64,000 nucleotides of DNA from Alterisphingorhabdus sp038748365 (GCA_038748365.1 JBCDIZ010000001.1:434001-498000); one strand, 5' to 3'. Shown: positions 8,988 through 18,006, counted from the stretch's first letter. The notes: generated from the sequence alone by a model not told the origin. Numbers and translations are program-made.

Positions 8988-9656
8988 CTATTTCTCTGTA
9001 TTCGTGATCGTGATCATAATCGCATAGCCACGATAAGGCTGTGTAACCTTGCATTGCACGCCTTGCTCTTTCGCCAATTCCTTACAAAACTCAGCTAACT
9101 CCGTGCGCGGCGTCACCTGAAATTTTGCCAGCCAGCCATAAAGCATGCGGCGGAAAAAGCCGGGCCAGCCATGCTGGTCGCCAAAATCAACAATCAGCAA
9201 CTGACCGCCATCTGCAAGCAGGGACAGACTGTTGCGGATGGTCGCCTGCCAATCAGGGATCATGGATAGGGTGTAGGAGCAAAACACCCGGTCGAATTTC
9301 TCAATCCCGAAAGCTGCTTCCGGCTGAAAATCGGTAGCATCACCTTGTGTCAGCGCAATACGTTCATTCAGACCCGCCTTACTTACCGATTTGGTTGCGC
9401 TGGCGAGCATCGCGCTGGAAATATCAAAGCCGAAAAACTGCGCTTCAGGAAACTGTTTTGCCGCAACGATGGAATTGCGCGCTGTACCACAGCCGACTTC
9501 AAGGATGGTTTCGCCCTGCCCTGCCTGCAAAGCCGCGATCAGCGTGTCGCGCCCAAAGAGGTAATATTTACGTGTAATATCATAGATATGGCGCTGGATA
9601 CCGCCGTAAATGTCATCCATCTGCGCGGCATGCGCATTGCTGTCCCCTGATGTCAT
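8988..9656 (-). CDS. btaB: SAM-dependent methyltransferase, probable BtaB of betaine-lipid synthesis
   Basis: A 222-residue class I methyltransferase with SAM-binding motif ILEVGCGTARNSI near residue 52, FFGFDISSAML near 76 and QGDATDF near 106. It begins 4 bp after the stop of the DUF3419 gene (btaA). In bacteria BtaA makes diacylglyceryl-homoserine and BtaB adds three methyl groups to give DGTS, so position strongly suggests BtaB. Sequence alone would only say methyltransferase. It shares transcription with btaA and ends against a REP-like palindrome. Confidence 0.82.
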   Translation of the reverse strand: MTSGDSNAHAAQMDDIYGGIQRHIYDITRKYYLFGRDTLIAALQAGQGETILEVGCGTARNSIVAAKQFPEAQFFGFDISSAMLASATKSVSKAGLNERIALTQGDATDFQPEAAFGIEKFDRVFCSYTLSMIPDWQATIRNSLSLLADGGQLLIVDFGDQHGWPGFFRRMLYGWLAKFQVTPRTELAEFCKELAKEQGVQCKVTQPYRGYAIMITITNTEK

Positions 9657-9660
9657 GACG

Positions 9661-10881
9661 TCAGTTTTTCAGGACATAGAGATGAACGCCGCCATAGATG
9701 GAAGAGCGATCGCGCTTGGTGTAGTCGAGCGACTCTTCCTCGCGATAATCCCATTGGCTGAGAATATCCGATGACACACGCCCCGGCAGCAATGTTGGCT
9801 CAGCAGCAGTGCGGAACAGCACCCGTGCCCCCGGTTTGGCGGTGCGGGTGATCTCGCCCCATAGGCGGTTCAGTTCGGCATCGCTCATCCAGTCTTGCGC
9901 ATCGAGCAGGACATAGCGATCCATCGAAGCCGCCGGTTCATTCTCCAGTACTTCAACGAAGTTTGCGTGACGGATCTGTACCCGCTCCACCCTGTCACGC
10001 ACCACATCATAATTGGCGTGCTGCAAATAGGGCGGTAGTGCGATATTGGCCTTGCGGCCATAGCCACGGCCAAAAGCCTGCCAGGCAAAATAATTGTCTT
10101 TGATTTCAAATTCGCAGGCTAGTTTTTCCAGGCGTTTACGCAGGACATTGGCCATTTTGTCATCGCCCGCAAGCGCCTCAAACTGCGCCGGCGGGATACC
10201 CAGACCAAATAGCGAAGCCGGCTGATCGGTGAGCCAGCGGATAAACTTCTTGTCGAAAACCGGCGCCAGTTTTTCCTCAAAAATGCGGCGCTGCTCGTCC
10301 ATATTCTCAGCGTGCAGTAATTCGCTTAAATCGATCTTGTACAGCTTGGCTAGCAAATGCGCGATGCCGATAAAATTCCCAAGCAAGCCAGTGCGATAAA
10401 TGCCTTTCTTGAAACCCGATATCCGCTTACGGCCAATCAGATCACGCCCTTCCCAATAGCTGCGCGTCATATCATCGAGATGCGGCGCGAGATATTGCTT
10501 ATAGGCGGTGATATTTTCCTTGCGATTGGCGAGACCAAAAAAGCGATACAGGCTGTGATGGTCTGGCAGATGCTTGATCGCCGCGACTTTCAGACGGTTA
10601 TAGGCAATGTGCGCGGTGTTGAGGTCAACCGCGATAATCTCCGCAGGATTATCGACCAGATAGGACATGACGTTACAGCCACCGCTGGCGATGGTTATCA
10701 TCCGGGTATCCGGCATAATCGCCAGTGCTTCCATATCGACCACCGGGTCTTCCCATATCTGGGCATAAACCAACCCGCGAAAGGCAAAGGAAAAGGCTTT
10801 CTCCAACAGGCCTTGCTTGCCCTCGGACCCATGCAGACGAACCGCATCACGAATTTTGGTGTTTTTCGGCTTAAGGGCCAT
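9661..10881 (-). CDS. btaA: S-adenosylmethionine:diacylglycerol 3-amino-3-carboxypropyl transferase BtaA (DUF3419)
   Basis: Transfers the aminocarboxypropyl group of SAM to diacylglycerol, the first step of betaine-lipid (DGTS) synthesis at the inner membrane. Family signs in the 406-residue protein include FRGLVYAQIWEDPVVDMEAL near residue 35, ITIASGGCNVMSYL near 62, VDLNTAHIAYNRLK near 82 and YVLLDAQDWMSD near 310. The ATG at 10881 opens the btaA-btaB pair. A Pho-box-like sequence lies 54 bp upstream (10935-10952), in line with known phosphate control of this pathway in other alphaproteobacteria. Confidence 0.92.
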   Translation of the reverse strand: MALKPKNTKIRDAVRLHGSEGKQGLLEKAFSFAFRGLVYAQIWEDPVVDMEALAIMPDTRMITIASGGCNVMSYLVDNPAEIIAVDLNTAHIAYNRLKVAAIKHLPDHHSLYRFFGLANRKENITAYKQYLAPHLDDMTRSYWEGRDLIGRKRISGFKKGIYRTGLLGNFIGIAHLLAKLYKIDLSELLHAENMDEQRRIFEEKLAPVFDKKFIRWLTDQPASLFGLGIPPAQFEALAGDDKMANVLRKRLEKLACEFEIKDNYFAWQAFGRGYGRKANIALPPYLQHANYDVVRDRVERVQIRHANFVEVLENEPAASMDRYVLLDAQDWMSDAELNRLWGEITRTAKPGARVLFRTAAEPTLLPGRVSSDILSQWDYREEESLDYTKRDRSSIYGGVHLYVLKN

Positions 10882-10934
10882 AGCGCATCTCCCAACAGGT
10901 GATCGACCTGATTAGTTAGCCCTAGGCATCACTC

Positions 10935-10952
10935 GTGACTCTGTGGTGACAG
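10935..10952 (-). promoter_or_regulatory. Candidate Pho box upstream of btaA-btaB
   Basis: Read on the minus strand, CTGTCAC is followed after CACA by GAGTCAC. This is the 7-4-7 layout of a PhoB site (two CTGTCAT-like half-sites 4 bp apart); the first half matches 6 of 7, the second 4 of 7. It is 54 bp before the btaA start. Function is inferred from spacing and the known phosphate response of the pathway. Confidence 0.5.
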
Positions 10953-11054
10953 TAAAATTTCGGATTTGTAACGTGGCTTGTCGATACGGATTGCAAAGAA
11001 AAGCGGCGCCAGATTTCTCCAGCGCCGCCATGACTAAAGTACATTGAAGGGACG

Positions 11055-11597
11055 TTATCCAGGCATCACAACGGTATCTATCACATGGATCACACCGTTG
11101 GATTGGCTAATATCTGCTGCCTTGACCTTTGACCGCCCGCCCTTGGCATCAATCAGAACGATACTGCCATGAGAATCCAGCGTAGCCGTCAGTGCACCAC
11201 CCTGAACGGTGAAGAGCGTCGCACTACCGCCGCCAAGATTGATCGCCGACAATATATCCTCGCCGGTCACGCGGCCTGCAAGCACGTGATAGGTTAAAAT
11301 GCTCTGCAGCGTGGCTTTATTCTCTGGCTTAACCAGAGTGCTGACTGTGCCGCTGGGCAGCTTGGCAAAGGCGGCATTGTTCGGGGCGAAAACAGTAAAG
11401 GGGCCTTTGCTTGACAATGTACCTGCCAGATCAGCGGCCTTAACAGCGGTGACGAGCGTCGAGAAATCATCAAGGCTTGCGGCCTTTTGCACTATGTTTT
11501 GGCCTTGACTGTGATTGCCTGCGATCGCGGGCATGGACATGCTGGCCAGCAGCGCAGCACCGGCAATACCGAGAATATGAAAAGGGGAATTGGTCAT
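11055..11597 (-). CDS. Secreted fasciclin (FAS1) domain protein
   Basis: A 180-residue exported protein: signal peptide in residues 1-27 ending SMPAIAG, then one FAS1 domain containing DDFSTLVTAVKAADL, GPFTVFAPNNAAFAKLP, LTYHVLAGRVT and NGVIHVIDTVVMPG, the classic H1 and H2 regions. FAS1 proteins mediate adhesion or envelope stability; the exact role here is unknown. I chose the ATG at 11597, which has GGAG seven bases before it, over the in-frame ATG at 11621. It follows an ECF sigma and anti-sigma pair on the same strand, which makes it a possible target of that sigma factor. Confidence 0.9.
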   Translation of the reverse strand: MTNSPFHILGIAGAALLASMSMPAIAGNHSQGQNIVQKAASLDDFSTLVTAVKAADLAGTLSSKGPFTVFAPNNAAFAKLPSGTVSTLVKPENKATLQSILTYHVLAGRVTGEDILSAINLGGGSATLFTVQGGALTATLDSHGSIVLIDAKGGRSKVKAADISQSNGVIHVIDTVVMPG

Positions 11598-11641
11598 GAT
11601 AGTCTCCGAAAATAACCGCATCGGGGGATGATGCAGCCATA

Positions 11642-11680
11642 GCTACGATGAGTTTCGGAGAACGGATGCGTTATCGTAGC
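11642..11680. promoter_or_regulatory. Inverted repeat upstream of the fasciclin gene
   Basis: GCTACGAT (11642-11649) and ATCGTAGC (11673-11680) are perfect complements separated by 23 bp, between the anti-sigma stop (11724) and the fasciclin start (11597). It may be a terminator stem of the sigma operon, a binding site, or a leader hairpin. No T-run follows. Confidence 0.4.
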
Positions 11681-11723
11681 GAAAAAATCTCAAGCTATTG
11701 AAATACATTGAATAAAACTGAAA

Positions 11724-12431
11724 TCAAATTGTCGTAATTCTGCCTTGGGCAACAAATTCCGCGCTGGGTTGCGCATAGGGTTCTTCTGTCTCTGGCTCCA
11801 TCGAAACAGAAAAGACCGAGCCATCACGAATAAGCGCGCGCGGTGCACTCTCCACCATTAGCACAGTCTCACCCTTACGATTGATAATACCAAGCGGCTG
11901 AACCGCGTCATCTGCACTGACCACCCAAAGGACTGGTACGGTGTCGGACTGGGGCATACCATCAACCCGCACCCGCAATTGTGCCGCATCAGGATCAAAA
12001 CGCGCCGCCAGTGTCAACCCCTCTATGTCGCTGCTCAGCTGGGCAATTGCATAGCTCTGTTGCTGTGCCGTTGCCGGCACGGATACTGCCTCGTCTCCGC
12101 GCGGAAAAACCAGTGCTACCATCAAGGCTGCCGCCACCGCGCCAGAAATTAGCGCGCCGCCGCGCCAGAATGCCAGTGATCTATTTGGTCCCGTATCATT
12201 GGCAACGCCACCAATATCCGCGCTGATGCGATCCCAGACAGCGGCTGAAGGTTCGGCTTGGGGTAGATCATCATACAGCCCGCTCAGATCCTCGCGCCAT
12301 ATTTCAACCTTAGCGGCAAACTCTGGATCAGACAGCATCAGCCGCATGGCATCGGCGCGTTCTTGCCCTTCGAGCACACCCAGTGCCAGCTCGCCCGCCA
12401 ACACGTCCTTATCTTTACCGGTTATCGTCAT
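11724..12431 (-). CDS. Anti-sigma factor, RskA-like
   Basis: A membrane-anchored inhibitor of the neighbouring ECF sigma factor. The N-terminal part (DVLAGELALGVLEGQERADA) is the short helical sigma-binding region, a transmembrane segment runs about residues 88-110 (GGALISGAVAAALMVALVF), and the C-terminal RskA-type domain lies outside the cytoplasm. Its start at 12431 overlaps the sigma stop codon as ATGA, so translation is coupled; the 7-residue longer start at 12452 is unlikely. No zinc-binding HxxxCxxC motif is visible. Confidence 0.86.
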   Translation of the reverse strand: MTITGKDKDVLAGELALGVLEGQERADAMRLMLSDPEFAAKVEIWREDLSGLYDDLPQAEPSAAVWDRISADIGGVANDTGPNRSLAFWRGGALISGAVAAALMVALVFPRGDEAVSVPATAQQQSYAIAQLSSDIEGLTLAARFDPDAAQLRVRVDGMPQSDTVPVLWVVSADDAVQPLGIINRKGETVLMVESAPRALIRDGSVFSVSMEPETEEPYAQPSAEFVAQGRITTI

Positions 12432-12970
12432 GTTCGCACGCCATCCAGGCATTGGCGCAATTGCGCCATGGCCCGCCTTATCCAGCTTTTCATTGTTCCT
12501 AGGGGGACATTCATGCGCTCGGCAACCTGGCTATAACTCAGCCCTTCAAAAAAGGCGGATCGAATAGCCGTGCCGCGATCGGCCTCTAGATGCTCAAGAC
12601 AGCGGCGGATATGGCGGGCATCATCGCTTTGCTCTATCGCGCCCAATGCATCCGTCGCCTGCATGGTATCCTGCAATTCCTCACCATCGGCCAATCTCTT
12701 GGTCTTGCGCACAGCATCAATAGAACCATTGCGCGCTATCGCCGCCATCCAACTGATCGGACTCGCTTTTTTGGGGTTATAATAACGCGCTTTGTTCCAG
12801 ATTTTGACATAGACGTTTTGCAGCACATCCTCGGCAATCATCCTGTCCTTGCAGATCATCAGACAGATACCGAAAAGCTTGGCCGAGGTGCGACGGTACA
12901 GGATGGACAGCGCAGCTTGGTCGCCTTCAGCTATGTGTTGCAGCAGATCATGAAGTGTTCGCTCAGTCAT
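12428..12970 (-). CDS. ECF RNA polymerase sigma factor
   Basis: A 180-residue two-domain sigma factor. Region 2 covers about residues 20-90 (AEDVLQNVYVKIWNKA, SWMAAIARNGSIDAVRK) and region 4 about 125-175 (LSYSQVAERMNVPLGTMKSW). It resembles the SigK/RpoE-like group that pairs with RskA-type anti-sigma factors. The ATG overlaps the stop of the upstream PLP dehydratase gene (ATGA), and its own stop overlaps the anti-sigma start, so all three are translationally coupled. Which signal it answers is not shown by the sequence. Confidence 0.92.
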   Translation of the reverse strand: MTERTLHDLLQHIAEGDQAALSILYRRTSAKLFGICLMICKDRMIAEDVLQNVYVKIWNKARYYNPKKASPISWMAAIARNGSIDAVRKTKRLADGEELQDTMQATDALGAIEQSDDARHIRRCLEHLEADRGTAIRSAFFEGLSYSQVAERMNVPLGTMKSWIRRAMAQLRQCLDGVRT

Positions 12971-13959
12971 CCGTCGCCATTCGCCAATATCTGGGCATAA
13001 AGCGCAGGATCAACATTGCCACCCGACAGGGTGATGGCTGTGTGATCGGTCAACGGCACCTTGCCTGCCAGCACCGCCGCCAGCGCAACCGCGCCGCCCG
13101 GTTCCAGTACCAGATGCAGCTTGGCAAAAGCGACGCGCATGGCGTGTTCCACCTCTGCCTCGGTAACGGTGATGCCTTTTGCGCCGCGCTGATGCAGCAC
13201 CTCAAAGGTCAAAGGGGATACACGCATGGTCTGCAAAGCATCGCACCGCGTTGGCGGCGGGTTATCGCTAACGGGCACAATCTCGCCCCGTTCCAGAGAA
13301 TGGCGCATATCGTCCCAGCCCTCCGGTTCTACGACGATCACCTCTGCTTCCAGATTGGCCAGCGCACTGCCCGCAGCCAGCCCACCGCCGCCGCAACAGG
13401 CGATAAGTTGATCGGGCGCATGGCCAGTCCGCGCGATCATCTGCTCGCGTATCTCAAAACCACAACTGCCCTGCCCTTCGATAATCCAGGGATCATCAAA
13501 GCTTGGCACAATGGTCGCGCTGGTCTGCTCCGCTATGTCCGCCGCCATGGCTTCGCGAGAGCCGGTCATGCGGTCATAGGTGATAACCTCGGCGCCCATT
13601 TGCTTGGTCGCCTGCATCTTCGCTGCAGGAGCATCGCTCGGCATGATGATCACCGCCGCGATACCCAGCTTCTGCGCGGCCCAGGCAACGCCCTGGGCAT
13701 GATTGCCGCTGGAAAAGGCGACGACGCCCTTCTCCTGCTGCTCATCGGTCAGATCGGTCAGCCGGTGCCAGCCACCGCGTATCTTGAAGGCGCCTATGGG
13801 CTGTAAGCACTCCGCCTTGCACCAGATGGTATAGCCGTCAACCTCCAGAGGCATTAGCGGCGTCAGCGGCAATATTGCGGCGATCTTGTGTGCCGCGCGC
13901 TCCACCCCTTCAGCAGAAGGTTTGCGGTCCGGACGCAATAAGTGGCTTGGTGCAGTCAT
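12967..13959 (-). CDS. Threonine/serine dehydratase family PLP enzyme
   Basis: Fold type II PLP enzyme that deaminates threonine or serine. In the 330-residue protein the PLP lysine lies in GAFKIRGG (about residue 59), the phosphate loop in CCGGGGLAAG (about 188), and SSGNHAQGVAWAA binds the substrate carboxylate. There is no C-terminal ACT regulatory domain, so it is catabolic-type or serine-racemase-like rather than the biosynthetic IlvA. It is the first gene of an unusual three-gene overlap with an ECF sigma and an anti-sigma. Its start is 60 bp from the divergent polyamine gene. Confidence 0.88.
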   Translation of the reverse strand: MTAPSHLLRPDRKPSAEGVERAAHKIAAILPLTPLMPLEVDGYTIWCKAECLQPIGAFKIRGGWHRLTDLTDEQQEKGVVAFSSGNHAQGVAWAAQKLGIAAVIIMPSDAPAAKMQATKQMGAEVITYDRMTGSREAMAADIAEQTSATIVPSFDDPWIIEGQGSCGFEIREQMIARTGHAPDQLIACCGGGGLAAGSALANLEAEVIVVEPEGWDDMRHSLERGEIVPVSDNPPPTRCDALQTMRVSPLTFEVLHQRGAKGITVTEAEVEHAMRVAFAKLHLVLEPGGAVALAAVLAGKVPLTDHTAITLSGGNVDPALYAQILANGDG

Positions 13960-14019
13960 ATCTTGCCTCTATATGGTGCGCGCAAACAGCTTTCCATCAT
14001 CATTTTCAGGAGCAGGGAT

Positions 14020-15240
14020 TTGGGCAGGATATTGGTCATTGGCGCAGGCGGTGTTGGATCGGTCGCGGTGCACAAAATGGCGCAATTACAGGCTGCAGGC
14101 CGCGATACCTTCGCACATATCGTGCTGGCGAGCCGCACGCTCGCCAAATGCGAGGCCATTGCCCAATCGGTCAAACAGCGCACCGGCGTCACGATTGAGA
14201 CCCATGCGCTTGATGCCGACGATGTTCCTGCGACGGTGGCGCTGATTAACCAGATCAAGCCCGATCTCGTCTGCAATCTCGCCCTACCCTATCAGGATCT
14301 GGCAATTATGGATGCCTGCCTGGAAACTGGCGTGCACTATATGGACACCGCCAATTATGAGCCGCGCGACCAGGCCAAGTTCGAATATCATTGGCAATGG
14401 GCCTATCATGACCGTTTCAAACAGGCGGGGATTATGGCGCTGCTCGGCTCGGGTTTTGACCCCGGCGTGACCAGCGTTTTTGCTGCCTATCTTAAAAAAC
14501 ACTATCTCGACCGCATCGACACGCTCGATATTCTCGATTGTAATGGCGGCGATCATGGCCAGTATTTCGCCACCAATTTCAACCCGGAAATCAATATCCG
14601 CGAAGTCACCGCCCCCGCGCGGCACTGGGAAAATGGCGAATGGGTCGAGACCCCGGCGCTAAGCCATAAGCAGAGTTTCGACTTTGAGGGCGTCGGCGAG
14701 AAGAACATGTACCTCATGTATCATGAGGAGATTGAGAGCCTGAAAACCCATATCCCGGAGATACAGCGCATCCGCTTCTGGATGACCTTTGGTGATGCCT
14801 ATCTCACCCATCTGGAAGTGCTGCAAAATGTTGGCATGACCCGGATTGATCCGGTGCTTTACGAGGGCAAAGAGATCATCCCGCTACAATTTTTGAAAGC
14901 GGTTCTGCCCGAACCCGCCTCGCTCGGCGAAACCACCAAGGGCAAAACCAATATCGGCGATATCGCTACCGGTATTGCCAAAGATGGCTCGGAAAAGACC
15001 TATTATATCAACAATATCTGCGACCATGAGGCAGCCTATGCCGAAACCGGCAACCAAGCAGTGAGCTACACCACCGGCGTCCCGGCAATGATAGGTGCGG
15101 CGCTAATTCTCGACGGCGTGTGGTCAGGGGAAGGCGTATTCAACATGGAGCAGATGGACCCTGATACGTTTATGGAGATGCTCAATCAGCATGGCCTGCC
15201 CTGGCAGGTGAAGGAACTGGATGGACCTTTAGCGTTTTAG
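14020..15240 (+). CDS. Carboxynorspermidine/carboxyspermidine synthase (saccharopine dehydrogenase family)
   Basis: NAD(P)H-dependent enzyme that joins aspartate semialdehyde to a diamine, giving carboxyspermidine or carboxynorspermidine. The start is probably TTG at 14020 (LGRILVIGAGGVGSVAVHK), with AGGAG ending 7 bases upstream; the ATG at 13942 would overlap the divergent dehydratase. The N-terminal Rossmann motif GAGGVGSV and MDTANYEPRDQ, GSGFDPGVTSVF fit the family; length is about 406 residues. The partner decarboxylase (16668) and ornithine decarboxylase (18007) follow. It ends tail-to-tail with the MFS gene, overlapping it by 3 bp. Confidence 0.88.
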   Translation: MGRILVIGAGGVGSVAVHKMAQLQAAGRDTFAHIVLASRTLAKCEAIAQSVKQRTGVTIETHALDADDVPATVALINQIKPDLVCNLALPYQDLAIMDACLETGVHYMDTANYEPRDQAKFEYHWQWAYHDRFKQAGIMALLGSGFDPGVTSVFAAYLKKHYLDRIDTLDILDCNGGDHGQYFATNFNPEINIREVTAPARHWENGEWVETPALSHKQSFDFEGVGEKNMYLMYHEEIESLKTHIPEIQRIRFWMTFGDAYLTHLEVLQNVGMTRIDPVLYEGKEIIPLQFLKAVLPEPASLGETTKGKTNIGDIATGIAKDGSEKTYYINNICDHEAAYAETGNQAVSYTTGVPAMIGAALILDGVWSGEGVFNMEQMDPDTFMEMLNQHGLPWQVKELDGPLAF

Positions 15241-16451
15241 GAGGACCGTTGGCGCATGCCCATAAAGGATAGCGCCAATACCAGCGTCGACATCACCAGC
15301 ACCAGCATCGCCGTGCCAAACCATCCGGCAGCGGCATAAACCGCGGTCCCGGCCCAGCTAGCAAGACCTCCACCGATAAACATCAGCATGATGTAGATCG
15401 TCATCAGCCGTGTGCGGATTTCGGGCGTTTCGGTGAGGAAAGAGGCGCGGCCGGCGATATCGATCACTGGGCCAACAATATTCAAGATCACTATCGGCAC
15501 GATCAGCAGCCAGATATTGCCGCTGGAAAAGAACAGGAGGGCAACCCCCACCATCTGGACCATCGCCATCATCATTCGCGCGCGGGTGGCACCAACACGA
15601 TCGCTCCAGCGGCCGAGCATTGGCGTGCTGAACAGATTGACGATGGCAATGGCGGTGAGATAGCCAACCACATCCGACCCATAGCCGATGGTCGGCAGAT
15701 GCAGGCCAATGCCCATCCATAGCGACAGGAAGATACCGAAATTCAGCCCCTGTATCGTGCCGGAGAGCAGCACATGCTTATACTGCCATGCCATCGGCAA
15801 GGTCGAGGCCAGAAGCGCGCCATAGGAGATATCGGTTGTCGCGACACTGTCGGATCGCGGCTGGCGCATAATCATCGGCAACAGTACCGAGAAGACCAGC
15901 ATCAGCACCGCCGCGATATAATAGACATTGCGCCAGCCAAAATACTCGCCGACCAGCCCCGCACCCAGTCGCGCGCCCAATATGCCGAGGATAATCCCGG
16001 TGGTGAGTACCGCCATGGCATGGCCCATTTTCGCCGGATCGGTGCGCTTAGAGACATAGGCCGGCACCAGATAGGGCGTGATGGTGAACAGTCCAAGCAG
16101 CATTGAACCGATAACGAACAGCGCAAAATTGCCCGCCAGCGCCATGATGACGACCGAGATAAATTGCGCAGCGGAAAACCATGCCGCGAGCTTGGCATTG
16201 CCGAGCCGGTCGCCTAGGGGCAACAGGAAGAAGATGCCCACCGCCAGCGCAATCTGGTTCAGCGCCGGCACTGCGCCGATCAGCGCTTTTCCAACGCCGA
16301 AATCCTCAGCCACCATTGCGACTATGGGGTGGATATAATAGGCATTGGCGGTGACGATGGCGCTGGCAAAGGCGAGCAGATACAGGCGGGTACCGGACAG
16401 CAAGGCGCTGTCTTGCGGCGCTTCCTGATTGATGGTCTGCGCGTTACTCAC
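15237..16451 (-). CDS. MFS transporter
   Basis: A 404-residue major facilitator with about 12 hydrophobic segments and the loop-2 motif LGDRLGNAK (about residue 82), repeated as GRWSDRVGATRAR in the second half (about 275). The start is GTG at 16451. It resembles drug or small-molecule exporters of the DHA1 type, but substrate cannot be read from the sequence. Being placed opposite, between two polyamine genes, it could be a polyamine or related exporter; that is speculation. Its stop codon overlaps the convergent synthase gene. Confidence 0.85.
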   Translation of the reverse strand: MSNAQTINQEAPQDSALLSGTRLYLLAFASAIVTANAYYIHPIVAMVAEDFGVGKALIGAVPALNQIALAVGIFFLLPLGDRLGNAKLAAWFSAAQFISVVIMALAGNFALFVIGSMLLGLFTITPYLVPAYVSKRTDPAKMGHAMAVLTTGIILGILGARLGAGLVGEYFGWRNVYYIAAVLMLVFSVLLPMIMRQPRSDSVATTDISYGALLASTLPMAWQYKHVLLSGTIQGLNFGIFLSLWMGIGLHLPTIGYGSDVVGYLTAIAIVNLFSTPMLGRWSDRVGATRARMMMAMVQMVGVALLFFSSGNIWLLIVPIVILNIVGPVIDIAGRASFLTETPEIRTRLMTIYIMLMFIGGGLASWAGTAVYAAAGWFGTAMLVLVMSTLVLALSFMGMRQRSS

Positions 16452-16565
16452 CTTGTTACCTTCACCTTCCGCTGTGATTGCTATGACGCATTGATAAGGC
16501 TTAGTCGATAATTACGTTGCAATTCCGAACTGATTTGGATGGCCGCGCCGCTTGACACACCTCCC

Positions 16566-16639
16566 CCGTTCGTGTCGAGCGAAGTCGAGACATGCTTAGC
16601 AACCCTCGACGGCCTCTCGACTTCGCTCGAGGCGAACGG
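16566..16639. repeat. REP-like palindrome, family A copy 2
   Basis: Starts CCGTTCGTGTCGAGCGAAG and ends CTCGAGGCGAACGG, same layout as the copy at 7194-7267. It is the only copy lying between divergent genes (MFS transporter and carboxynorspermidine decarboxylase), where it cannot serve as a terminator for either. Confidence 0.9.
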
Positions 16640-16667
16640 CTTATTGCGATATGACTAAAGGAAAGCC

Positions 16668-17840
16668 ATGGAAACCAAAGCCGGAGACCCAGGCGCTTTT
16701 GCCCATTTTGATCTGCACCGCGTGCCCTCGCCCGCCTTTGTCATCGATGAGGCGAAGCTGCGCGCCAATCTGGAGGTGCTGGCGGATATCAAGTACCGCT
16801 CCGGCGCGCATATCCTTTCGGCACTCAAGGCCTTCTCGATGTGGGAAGTTGCGCCGCTGATCGGCGAGTATCTCGATGGTGTCTGTGCCTCAGGCCTTTG
16901 GGAAGCGCGGCTGGGCTATGATAAATATGAGGGTGAAATCGCCACTTATTCGCCAGCCTATAAGGCGACAGAGCTACCCGAAATTGCCGCAATCTCGGAT
17001 CATCTGATCTTCAATACACCCGGCCAGATTGCCGCACATAGTGCCCTGATCCGCGGCCTGCGCGATGGCGGCGAGCAGTTTGATATCGGCCTGCGCATCA
17101 ACCCGATGACACCGCTGGGTGAAGTCGCCAAATATGACCCGTGCAGCCCGCATAGCCGTTTGGGTTTCCCGGTTGATCAACTGAATGAAGCCCATTTTGA
17201 AACAATAGACGGCCTACATTTCCACACGCTGTGCGAGCAGAATTTTGAGCCGCTCTATGAAACATGGGAAGCGATTGTGCCCTATATCGCCGACCATGTT
17301 GACCAGCTGAAATGGCTCAATCTTGGCGGCGGCCATCATATCACCCGCGATGATTATGACCGGGAAGAGCTGATCGCGTTTCTGGAAGATTTACGCGAGA
17401 CATCAGGGTGTGAGGTATATCTCGAGCCCGGCGAAGCTGTCGCGCTGGATGCCGGGATATTGGTCGGCGAGATACTTGACGTATTCGACAATGGGATGCC
17501 CGTTGCCATCACCGATGTCTCAGCCACCTGCCATATGCCTGATGTGATCGAGGCCCCCTATCGCCCCGCCATGCTGCATGAACAGCGTGATGGCGAAGCG
17601 GTGCGTCTAGGTGGGCCGTCCTGTCTCGCAGGGGATGTTATTGGCGACTATCGCCTGCCCGGACCCGCTAAACCCGGCCTGCGCTTCGCCTTTCTCGATC
17701 AGGCGCATTATTCGATGGTAAAGACAACCACGTTTAACGGCGTTGCCCTGCCCTCGATCTGGTTGTGGAACAGCGAAACCGATGAACTGCGCTGTGTGAA
17801 AGAGTTTGACTGGACGACATTCCGGGACCGGTTGAGTTAA
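16668..17840 (+). CDS. nspC: Carboxynorspermidine decarboxylase
   Basis: PLP enzyme of the alanine-racemase-like fold that decarboxylates carboxy(nor)spermidine to the free polyamine. The 390-residue protein has the PLP lysine in HILSALKAFSMWE (about residue 50), LNLGGGHHIT near 222, YLEPGEAV near 250 and CHMPDVIEAPYRP near 287. It works with the synthase at 14020. With ornithine decarboxylase next door, the likely product is spermidine from putrescine. The ATG at 16668 follows AAAGGAAAGCC. Confidence 0.93.
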   Translation: METKAGDPGAFAHFDLHRVPSPAFVIDEAKLRANLEVLADIKYRSGAHILSALKAFSMWEVAPLIGEYLDGVCASGLWEARLGYDKYEGEIATYSPAYKATELPEIAAISDHLIFNTPGQIAAHSALIRGLRDGGEQFDIGLRINPMTPLGEVAKYDPCSPHSRLGFPVDQLNEAHFETIDGLHFHTLCEQNFEPLYETWEAIVPYIADHVDQLKWLNLGGGHHITRDDYDREELIAFLEDLRETSGCEVYLEPGEAVALDAGILVGEILDVFDNGMPVAITDVSATCHMPDVIEAPYRPAMLHEQRDGEAVRLGGPSCLAGDVIGDYRLPGPAKPGLRFAFLDQAHYSMVKTTTFNGVALPSIWLWNSETDELRCVKEFDWTTFRDRLS

Positions 17841-18006
17841 GCAAAGGCAGTAGCCAAAGATTATTTCTGCGCCAGTGCAACTTTCCAATTCTGCACGCGT
17901 TTGCCCTTTACATTTTTTCGCGCTGACCATATAGCGCCCTTCCGCTGCCCCCATCTATTGTTATGGGTGGACTTCCAAACCGCAAGGCAGCGCCTGGTTT
18001 TTACTG

